Below are positions 24,408 to 30,771 of a stretch of DNA of 30,771 nt, piece by piece. This DNA comes from UBA3537 sp049889395. Its GTDB lineage: Bacteria > Bacteroidota > Bacteroidia > Flavobacteriales > Flavobacteriaceae. The stretch lies in assembly GCA_049889395.1 (NCBI GenBank), contig JBMHDM010000027.1, positions 1-30,771 of the forward strand, in the 5' to 3' direction. Made by a program: the position numbers and the translations under genes. Every line of letters begins with the position of its first letter. Positions within the stretch are counted from its first letter, which is position 1. The notes under the pieces were generated by a model. It was given only the letters and a program-made list of their open reading frames with translations. It searched no databases and had not been told where the DNA came from.

Positions 24408-24415
24408 TACTTTTG
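24408..24415 (+). promoter_or_regulatory. -7 box of the glgA-like/DUF4270/glmS operon
   Basis: TACTTTTG matches TAnnTTTG. It places the transcription start near 24422 and so excludes the in-frame upstream start at 24405 in favour of the ATG at 24453. Confidence 0.5.
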
Positions 24416-24452
24416 CGTAATTTTTATTGAGAACAGCAAAGTAGTTGAGTTT

Positions 24453-25262
24453 ATGAAGGACAAAAGAATATTGTACGTATCATCGGAAGTCATTCCATAT
24501 TTGCCAGAAACAGAAATTTCGTCCATGTCTTTTGAGGCCCCCAGAATGGTAAATAAACAAGGTGGGCAAATTCGTATTTTCATGCCACGCTATGGCAATA
24601 TCAACGAACGTCGTCATCAACTACACGAAGTAATTCGTCTTTCTGGAATCAATTTGGTTGTGAATGACTTAGACATGCCGCTGATCATTAAAGTAGCTTC
24701 CATCCCAAAAGAAAGGATTCAAGTTTATTTCATTGACAATGAAGATTATTTCAAGCGTAAAGCGACGCTTACTGACGAGGATGGAAATTTGTTTGAAGAC
24801 AATGATGAACGCGCCATTTTCTTTGCTAAAGGCGTGATTGAAACAGTTAAAAAATTAAATTGGGCACCAGATATTATCCATACCCATGGATGGTTGGCAT
24901 CATTATTGCCACTATACTTAAAACAATATTATAAAGACGAACCATTATTCAAGGACAGTAAGATTGTAACTTCTGTTTATGATGCAAGTTTTGAAGATAC
25001 CCTGAACGCTGGTTTAATTGAAAAAGTTCGGTTTGATGAAATTGAAGAAAAGCATATAAAAAATTTAAATCCCCCGAACTACTGCAACCTCATGAAAACA
25101 GCTATCGATTTTTCAGATGGATTGATTAAAGGATCTCAAAGCCTTCCTGACGAACTAAACACTTACATCAATAAGTCCCAAAAACCTGTTTTGGAATATC
25201 AATATCCAGAAGCCTTTGCAGAGGCATATACCGAATTTTACAACACTCAAATTTTAGGATAA
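24453..25262 (+). CDS. Short glycogen/starch-synthase-like protein (GT5 N-terminal domain only)
   Basis: A 269-residue protein equal to the N-terminal Rossmann half of a GT5 glycogen synthase: MKDKRILYVSSEVIPYLPET, FMPRYGNINERRHQL, DNEDYF and HTHGWLASLLPLYLK are recognisable. The C-terminal nucleotide-binding half is missing, and the ADP-glucose-binding KxGGL motif near the start is replaced by a PETEISSMSFEAP stretch. Full synthases are about 470-500 residues, so this is probably not an active synthase. Bacteroidota frequently carry this short form beside panC and glmS, so it is a maintained protein, not a local truncation. It starts the operon leading to glmS. Confidence 0.82.
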   Translation: MKDKRILYVSSEVIPYLPETEISSMSFEAPRMVNKQGGQIRIFMPRYGNINERRHQLHEVIRLSGINLVVNDLDMPLIIKVASIPKERIQVYFIDNEDYFKRKATLTDEDGNLFEDNDERAIFFAKGVIETVKKLNWAPDIIHTHGWLASLLPLYLKQYYKDEPLFKDSKIVTSVYDASFEDTLNAGLIEKVRFDEIEEKHIKNLNPPNYCNLMKTAIDFSDGLIKGSQSLPDELNTYINKSQKPVLEYQYPEAFAEAYTEFYNTQILG

Positions 25263-25276
25263 CCCCTTCATTGTTT

Positions 25277-26911
25277 ATGAAATACCTGATGCTACCATCG
25301 ATTAGATTATTCCCAACCTTTGTATTACTCATTAATCTTTTTACATCCTGTGAAAAAGAATTTTCAGATATTGGCACAAATGTTATCGGCAATCAAAATA
25401 TCAATATTCAAAGCGCAACCTACCCCGTCAAAACATATAACAAAAGAATTACACCCTTTCAAACCAATAACTTAGCAAAGAATTTATTGGGATATTACTA
25501 TGATCCAAATTTTGGAAGCACGACGGTAAACTTTTTAGCACAGCTGACCCCAAAAAATTACTCCCCAAATTTTGGAGATAATACTGTTCTGGATTCTGTG
25601 GTCTTAACCATACCTTATACAAGCAAAATAAAGGACGACGAATATGTCATAGACTCCTTGTACGGAGAAACTCCTATAAAATTATCAATCTTTAAAAATA
25701 ACTTTTTCCTTCGGGATTTTGATCCTGGAAGTGATCTAGAAAATACACAAAGCTATTATTCCAACGGAAGTCTCTCGACAACTGAAAACCTAAATCAGAC
25801 TGAGATGGAGGGTCAACTTATTTACCAAAATAATAGTTTTCTGCCAAGTAACGAATCCATACCCCTTACGGTAACAAATTCTGATGGCGAAAAAGAGACT
25901 ACTGCAACTTTAACACCAAGTTTAAGAGTTGTATTGGATTTAAATACCTTCCCAGAAAATTTCTGGCAAAACTTAATTTTTGATAAGGAAGAGGACGATG
26001 AACTGAGTAGTGCAAGTAATTTTTATAACTATTTCCGTGGTCTATATTTTAAAGTAGAACCACTATCCGCAGGAGCTACAGACGGAACCTTAATCCAATT
26101 AGATTTTGTATCTGCCAATGCCCATCTCAAGCTTCACTACACCTATGATGTAACCTCAACCACAACAGAAGAAACTACACAACGACAAGGTAGCTACGAC
26201 CTTGGTTTTAATGGCAATAGAATCAATATTTTTGAAAATAATTTTAACCCAACTATTTTACAAAGTATCGACAATGCTAACACAGAAGATGGAGATTCCA
26301 AATTATATCTTAAAGGGGGAGAAGGCGCTATGGCCGTTGTTGAATTATTTGCTGAAGATGAATCGGGTAATGATTTTGAAGATTATATGTCAGATTTCAA
26401 AGAAAATGATGGAGAAAACACCATTATCAAGCGCCTAATCAATGAAGCTTATTTGGAATTTTATATAGACGAATCTACGACTAGTGCTAACTCTGATATC
26501 CCCAACAGAATTTTTATCTACGATTTAAACAACAATATTCCCATGGCAGACTATTTTTTGGATTCTTCCTTTAATTCTGGAACCAATGAATCCAAAACGA
26601 CACATTTAGTCCCCGTAAGCACAGAAACAAACGATGCCGGTATTGAACAAAGAAAATACAAAATTCGATTAACAGGGCACTTGAATAACATCGTAACCAA
26701 AGACTCAACCAACGTGAAAATTGGACTCTTGGTATCGTCGAACGTTGCTGCCGCTGAAATGAAAACCTTTTTGAACTACGATGATACTGTAAATGAGGTC
26801 CCAACTGGAAGCATTTTGTCCCCGAAAAGCATCATTCTACACGGAAACAATACCAGTGATACAGCAAAAAAAGCGAAGCTCAACATCTTTTATTCAGAAT
26901 TTGAAAATTAA
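25277..26911 (+). CDS. DUF4270 outer-surface lipoprotein
   Basis: A 544-residue protein with a lipoprotein signal: hydrophobic helix then the lipobox LFTSC, followed by EKEFSDIGTN. The beta-rich body, with LAKNLLGYYYDPNFGSTTVNFLAQL near residue 65 and DSVVLTIPY, fits the DUF4270 family found throughout Bacteroidota. Function is unknown. The ATG at 25277 is preferred over the TTG two codons earlier. It lies 14 bp after the glgA-like gene and 20 bp before glmS, so it is co-transcribed with both. Confidence 0.88.
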   Translation: MKYLMLPSIRLFPTFVLLINLFTSCEKEFSDIGTNVIGNQNINIQSATYPVKTYNKRITPFQTNNLAKNLLGYYYDPNFGSTTVNFLAQLTPKNYSPNFGDNTVLDSVVLTIPYTSKIKDDEYVIDSLYGETPIKLSIFKNNFFLRDFDPGSDLENTQSYYSNGSLSTTENLNQTEMEGQLIYQNNSFLPSNESIPLTVTNSDGEKETTATLTPSLRVVLDLNTFPENFWQNLIFDKEEDDELSSASNFYNYFRGLYFKVEPLSAGATDGTLIQLDFVSANAHLKLHYTYDVTSTTTEETTQRQGSYDLGFNGNRINIFENNFNPTILQSIDNANTEDGDSKLYLKGGEGAMAVVELFAEDESGNDFEDYMSDFKENDGENTIIKRLINEAYLEFYIDESTTSANSDIPNRIFIYDLNNNIPMADYFLDSSFNSGTNESKTTHLVPVSTETNDAGIEQRKYKIRLTGHLNNIVTKDSTNVKIGLLVSSNVAAAEMKTFLNYDDTVNEVPTGSILSPKSIILHGNNTSDTAKKAKLNIFYSEFEN

Positions 26912-26931
26912 CCAACCCTAGTAACTGAAAT

Positions 26932-28779
26932 ATGTGTGGAATTGTAGGATATATTGGTCATAGAGAGGCCCACTCCGTTATCATTAAAGGATTAAAGCGC
27001 CTTGAGTACAGAGGGTATGACAGTGCTGGGATCGCACTTTATGATGGAAACAACCTAAAAGTTACTAAAACTAAAGGAAAAGTTAGTGATTTAGAACAAA
27101 AGATTTCAAAAGACAATAACACAAGCGGTAAGATAGGGATAGGACATACGCGTTGGGCCACACACGGGGTCCCAAACGATGAAAACTCGCACCCGCACTA
27201 CTCCAATTCTGGTGATTTAGTAATTATACACAACGGCATAATAGAGAACTATGCTGCCATCAAAACTGAGCTCGAAAATCGAGGATACGTCTTTCATTCT
27301 GACACAGATACTGAAGTGCTAATTAACCTCATCGAAGATGTCCAAAAAAATGGTAATTTCAAACTTGGTAAAGCCGTTCAAGTCGCACTCAACCAAGTGA
27401 TTGGAGCTTATGCTATCGCCGTTTTTGATCTCAAAAAACCCAATGAAATTGTAGCTGCTAGACTGGGCAGTCCATTGGCTGTGGGTGTGGGGGAAGGCGA
27501 GTTTTTTATCGCCAGTGATGCCTCTCCATTTATCGAGTATACCAATAACGCCATCTATTTGGAAGATGAAGAAATGGCCGTTATTAGATTACATAAAGAA
27601 ACTAGAGTTCGAAAAATCAAAGATGATCGCTTAGTCAGCCCCTATGTACAAGAACTTAAACTCAATCTTGAGCAAATAGAAAAGGGAGGCTTTGATCACT
27701 TTATGCTCAAAGAAATTTTCGAGCAACCCGAAGCCATCAAGGACACATACAGAGGTCGATTAAATGTTAGTAAAGGTCTTATTAAAATGGCAGGCGTAGA
27801 AGATAACCTTGAAAAGTTTCTAAATGCTCAAAAAATTACCATAGTTGCCTGTGGAACTTCATGGCACGCGGGCTTAGTTGCTGAATATATTTTTGAGGAT
27901 TTGGCTAGAATTCCTGTAGAAGTTGAGTACGCTTCAGAATTTCGTTACAGAAATCCAATCATTTCAGATAAAGACATTGTAATCGCTATCTCACAATCCG
28001 GAGAAACTGCCGATACACTTGCAGCCATCAAATTGGCCAAAGAAAGCGGGGCCTTTGTTTTTGGCGTATGTAATGTCGTAGGATCATCTATTTCTAGAGA
28101 AACCCATGCTGGAGCTTATACTCATGCGGGACCAGAAATTGGGGTGGCCTCCACTAAAGCATTTACCACACAAATTACCCTCTTGACACTAATGGCTTTG
28201 AGATTAGCTAAAGCCAAAGGAACCTTATCACATAGTGACTTTAAACGCCATTTGGTAGAATTAGAGACTATCCCTGGCAAAGTAGAAGAAATGCTAGAAG
28301 CCTACCGGCTAACTGAAAAGATTGCAGGTATTTACAAAGATGCTCCTAATTTTCTCTATTTAGGACGAGGGTTTAATTTCCCTGTAGCATTAGAGGGAGC
28401 CTTGAAACTAAAGGAGATTTCCTACATTCATGCTGAGGGTTACCCTGCTGCCGAAATGAAGCATGGCCCCATTGCACTCATTGATGAGAATATGCCCATT
28501 GTGGTTATCGCAACAAAATTTGGTCACTACGACAAAATCGTCAGCAATATTCAAGAAATTAAGTCTAGGAAAGGGAAAATAATTGGTATTGTCACCAAAG
28601 GCGATACACAAGTTAAAGCCATCGCAGATCATGTTATAGAAGTCCCAGAGTCTATAGAATTACTCTCTCCACTTTTGACTACTATACCCCTTCAATTACT
28701 CTCTTATTACATAGCAATACAACTTGATAAAAATGTAGATCAACCCAGAAATTTAGCTAAATCCGTTACAGTGGAATAG
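26932..28779 (+). CDS. glmS: Glutamine-fructose-6-phosphate aminotransferase GlmS
   Basis: A 615-residue enzyme that makes glucosamine-6-phosphate for peptidoglycan and lipid A. The N-terminal glutaminase uses Cys2 (MCGIVGYIG) with RGYDSAGIA and HTRWATHG; two SIS sugar-isomerase domains follow (ACGTSWHAG, SQSGETADT, STKAFTTQ, GRGFNFPVALEGALKLKE), and the C-terminus PRNLAKSVTVE is complete. No upstream riboswitch is seen; the gene is the third in its operon. Its 3' end is the conserved Tn7-family target, and foreign-looking DNA begins right after the stop. Confidence 0.98.
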   Translation: MCGIVGYIGHREAHSVIIKGLKRLEYRGYDSAGIALYDGNNLKVTKTKGKVSDLEQKISKDNNTSGKIGIGHTRWATHGVPNDENSHPHYSNSGDLVIIHNGIIENYAAIKTELENRGYVFHSDTDTEVLINLIEDVQKNGNFKLGKAVQVALNQVIGAYAIAVFDLKKPNEIVAARLGSPLAVGVGEGEFFIASDASPFIEYTNNAIYLEDEEMAVIRLHKETRVRKIKDDRLVSPYVQELKLNLEQIEKGGFDHFMLKEIFEQPEAIKDTYRGRLNVSKGLIKMAGVEDNLEKFLNAQKITIVACGTSWHAGLVAEYIFEDLARIPVEVEYASEFRYRNPIISDKDIVIAISQSGETADTLAAIKLAKESGAFVFGVCNVVGSSISRETHAGAYTHAGPEIGVASTKAFTTQITLLTLMALRLAKAKGTLSHSDFKRHLVELETIPGKVEEMLEAYRLTEKIAGIYKDAPNFLYLGRGFNFPVALEGALKLKEISYIHAEGYPAAEMKHGPIALIDENMPIVVIATKFGHYDKIVSNIQEIKSRKGKIIGIVTKGDTQVKAIADHVIEVPESIELLSPLLTTIPLQLLSYYIAIQLDKNVDQPRNLAKSVTVE

Positions 28780-28781
28780 GG

Positions 28782-29027
28782 ATGTGTGTTGAAAGTTCTT
28801 ACCCCTATAAATGGGTTGTAAGATTCTCAGTATCAATTATTACTACACACCTTTGGGAATCAAATTACTCTGAATATCAAGAGTATTTATACAAAAGAAT
28901 TTGTGGGTATAAAGAGGATTTTCTTACCCCTATGGGGTATAGAAAGATATCTCAAATCTTCAATGAAGAGGGTTTAAAAACACCTTGTGGAAGTGTCTTT
29001 GAGAACAGTTACGTTAACTCCATCTAA
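28782..29027 (+). CDS. Recombinase/resolvase-like fragment, 81 aa
   Basis: The frame starts 2 bp after the glmS stop and runs 81 residues. The C-terminal 32 residues (MGYRKISQIFNEEGLKTPCG ... VNSI) have the layout of the segment found in serine recombinases and some phage proteins: a GYRKIs helix, LNeeG, a 'kTPrG' turn and a start of an 'SI' helix. It lacks a catalytic domain and stops abruptly where relatives continue with basic residues, so it looks like a remnant or a small phage-type protein. A perfect TACCCC-TAT-GGGGTA hairpin (28925-28939) lies inside the frame. Confidence 0.45.
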   Translation: MCVESSYPYKWVVRFSVSIITTHLWESNYSEYQEYLYKRICGYKEDFLTPMGYRKISQIFNEEGLKTPCGSVFENSYVNSI

Positions 29028-29059
29028 AAGAGTTGTGGAAAATAATTATCAATGATATA

Positions 29060-29536
29060 TTACCATGTAAGATGATTTTTAGAGGATTCAACTTCTGAAC
29101 TTATAATCTCTCCTTTTTCGTTATATTTTCTAACGGTAACATAACAATTATCATAATCATCGTCTTCCAAATTTAAATCTCCCCATGTAACTGATTGGGT
29201 TATTTTGTGATCATAATTATTGTATTCAATAAATCCATAAAGTTTTCCTTCCTTATAAATTTCTTCTGTAGATAAGGTTTTTTGACTACCATCCTCATAT
29301 GTATTCCACCAACTCAAAATTCCAGTAAAAAGTTCTCCATCATAAATCAAGTATTCTAATCCTTTTCCACATTTATAGTATTTCTTACTAGACCAATCAA
29401 CCTTATCGTCAGAACCATCTATTTTGATTAAAGTTGATTCATCATACAAAATACTTAGATTTATGTCTGTTTTGTTTCTTGATTTACATCCACTAAATAT
29501 TAACAGAACCACATAAACTATTATTAAATTTTTCAT
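29060..29536 (-). CDS. Lipoprotein with YwqK/MORN-2-like repeats
   Basis: A 158-residue secreted protein. Starting at 29536 gives a clean lipoprotein signal (MKNLIIVYVVLLIFSGC) with the lipobox FSGC; an ATG at 29584 would put a polar extension in front and is disfavoured. The body contains the alternating pattern YDGELFTG, STEEIYKEGKLYGFIEYNN and VRKYNEKGEIIS, which matches the MORN-2/YwqK repeat form seen in surface proteins and in some putative antitoxins. No toxin gene is adjacent. It is the only minus-strand gene in the post-glmS segment and may be accessory cargo. Confidence 0.7.
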   Translation of the reverse strand: MKNLIIVYVVLLIFSGCKSRNKTDINLSILYDESTLIKIDGSDDKVDWSSKKYYKCGKGLEYLIYDGELFTGILSWWNTYEDGSQKTLSTEEIYKEGKLYGFIEYNNYDHKITQSVTWGDLNLEDDDYDNCYVTVRKYNEKGEIISSEVESSKNHLTW

Positions 29537-29584
29537 TATTAAGTTATTTAGTACCACCAATTTAAAATTATTCCTTCTAATCAC

Positions 29585-30030
29585 AATTTTTTCTTATGTT
29601 TTCTCAGAATCTATCTATTTATCTATAAAAGGTAAGACTTATCAATTGTTGGTTTGATGAGTTGTTAGAACTTAAAACGAGGGGACTTAACGAAGTTGAC
29701 ATCTTAAGGGTTATGTCCAGTAATAAAATCCAAAAGGAATCCGAAGACCTATCGTTGAGATACGATGAACTTGGAGGTGGGAAACCAATGTAATCTACAC
29801 AGAGGATTGGTTGAGAATGAGGGAATAGATCGAATACCTCATCGTTGTAATACTCTCTTGGAAGTATTATGAAACATCTTGGAGGGAAAACTAAAAAGTT
29901 CCCTTTAAGGTGGATTGTATCCTCTTTGGAAGACAAAACAGTTATAGTAGTGATTCAAAGTATTAGAAAGTTTGAAATACTTATATAAAAGAGGACAACC
30001 TCGTAAAAGAAGAAACAAGAAAGGAAAACT
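29585..30030 (+). other. 446-bp stretch with overlapping micro-ORFs, no confident gene
   Basis: No single long frame is convincing. On the plus strand there are four short open stretches. The first, 29629-29793, has 54 codons, reads like real protein (WFDELLELKTRGLNEVDILR ... ELGGGKPM) and has no ATG at its start. The second, 29765-29872, has 35 codons from ATG. The third, 29869-29988, has 39 codons and overlaps the second by 4 bp (ATGA). The last is a tail ending at 30034 that encodes a basic C-terminus (YKRGQPRKRRNKKGKL) and overlaps the next gene's start. Either these are tiny coupled phage-type genes, or they are fragments of one gene broken by frameshifts. A minus-strand 105-codon frame (29619-29936) is Ser/Pro/Leu-rich and looks like a shadow. 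Confidence 0.35.
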
Positions 30031-30720
30031 ATGATAAGAACAAATAAACTTAAAGGACAAGATCTGGTAGATCGATTAAGACAATTGTCCAATCCGATCA
30101 ATGAAAGTGTTGTCTCAATGATTCAACCATCCAAATACCACAATAGAATTGTATCACCTCAACCAATGGGTCAGTTTCACCAAGATGAAACTGATGAGGA
30201 TGATGTGGTTGATTTAGATAAAATCATTCAAGATTTAGAAGATGAAATCATGATGGATGAAATTCTTGATGAGATGTTAGGGAATAACTCTGATGAAGAT
30301 TCAGAACTTGAAGAATGGTTGAATGAAATGGATGATGATTACAATGAAAGATGGGGGTATTATGGTGATGAAGATATTGATGTTTCAGAGTTAGATAGAG
30401 AAGAACTCAAAGATTTGATTTACCAAGTTCTAACCGATAGAGAAGAAGAAAAACAACTATCCGAACAACACAACATCAAATTTGATGGTATAGAGTTAAA
30501 AGGAGGGTTTAGTGGAGGAAACACCAATACTTTGGTATATAGACCTACCTCATCAAAGATGAGTGATAAGATTGAAGATATGGGTATTCCGAGAGAGAAA
30601 ATCATTAAGAAGATTATCTCCTTTCTACAAAAGAAATATCGTGGGTTGAAGTTTGATGAAGATTACTCTTACGAAGGATATGGATACCCTATCAGATTAG
30701 ATATGTGGAGTTTTAATTAG
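30031..30720 (+). CDS. Very acidic hypothetical protein, 229 aa, phage-like setting
   Basis: A 229-residue protein preceded by AGAAAGGAAAACT, a clear purine-rich ribosome binding site that most core genes here lack. Residues about 50-140 are extremely rich in Asp and Glu (runs such as DETDEDDVVDLDKIIQDLEDE), while the C-terminal third (ELKGGFSGGNTNTLVY, then EKIIKKIISFLQKKYRGLKF) is a folded-looking domain ending in Trp-Ser-Phe-Asn. The stretch LVDRLRQLSNPINES near the N-terminus is typical of phage small structural or scaffold proteins, but that is a loose impression. I do not recognise a family. The gene after it begins near the window edge and cannot be read. Confidence 0.65.
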   Translation: MIRTNKLKGQDLVDRLRQLSNPINESVVSMIQPSKYHNRIVSPQPMGQFHQDETDEDDVVDLDKIIQDLEDEIMMDEILDEMLGNNSDEDSELEEWLNEMDDDYNERWGYYGDEDIDVSELDREELKDLIYQVLTDREEEKQLSEQHNIKFDGIELKGGFSGGNTNTLVYRPTSSKMSDKIEDMGIPREKIIKKIISFLQKKYRGLKFDEDYSYEGYGYPIRLDMWSFN

Positions 30721-30771
30721 AATCGGAAAATCTCAGAAATATATATTTATATATATGGGAAAAGACTGGAA

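Noticed and set aside
28780..28830. Possible Tn7-like end beginning TGTGTTG just after glmS
   Set aside because: Only the first bases resemble a TGT end; no repeated transposase-binding sites and no tns gene in the window.
29619..29936. 105-codon minus-strand frame
   Set aside because: Ser/Pro/Leu-rich and low-complexity, opposite several plus-strand frames with more natural composition; no signal for translation.
30755..30771. Possible start of a further gene (ATG at 30755)
   Set aside because: Only five codons remain before the window ends; preceded by an AT-rich alternating tract, not enough to call.
1..30771. CRISPR array, retron, rRNA or insertion sequence
   Set aside because: No regularly spaced repeats, reverse transcriptase, rRNA-like sequence or transposase with terminal repeats was seen.

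Overview
The window reads as a chromosomal segment of a marine-type member of the Bacteroidota, most likely Flavobacteriaceae. The evidence is a low-GC sequence, recurring TAnnTTTG -7 promoter boxes, absence of Shine-Dalgarno sequences before most genes, a DUF4270 lipoprotein, a short glycogen-synthase-like protein and the gene neighbourhoods panC-panD and glgA-DUF4270-glmS. It has three parts: an accessory island (1 to about 11,290), a housekeeping block (about 11,298 to 28,779), and a second foreign-looking stretch directly after glmS (28,780 to 30,771).

The left island lies against the 3' end of a tRNA-Asn gene, a usual landing site for integrative elements. Its far left holds a partial winged-helix-like protein preceded by two matching palindromes, then five very small, overlapping, unassigned genes on the minus strand. 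Next come two convergent operons that together look like a DNA phosphorothioation (Dnd) defence locus. The minus-strand operon is dndC-dndD-dndE, which inserts sulfur into the DNA backbone. The plus-strand operon encodes a PLD-nuclease/SF2-helicase fusion, a 68-residue protein, an SMC/Rad50-like ATPase with a central CxxC, and a 151-residue protein. It has the layout expected of a restriction partner, but none of its genes resembles the usual dndF, dndG or dndH. dndA and dndB are also absent from the window.

The core block contains rseP (site-2 protease), a SCO1-type copper protein, feoA-feoB-small Cys-rich protein (iron uptake), a ZIP metal transporter, a TerB/J-domain protein and a bacilliredoxin. 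These are followed by two damaged genes for secreted proteins that share a C-terminal domain. A minus-strand operon panC-panD-flippase-like-esterase-like-radA then faces, across a short divergent promoter region, a plus-strand operon of a GT5-like protein, a DUF4270 lipoprotein and glmS.

Immediately after glmS the texture changes. There is a recombinase-like fragment, a YwqK-like lipoprotein, a stretch of overlapping micro-ORFs and a very acidic 229-residue protein with a clear ribosome binding site. The 3' end of glmS is the classical Tn7-family attachment region, so this may be a second integration site. I recognised no transposon ends, and a chimeric assembly junction cannot be excluded.
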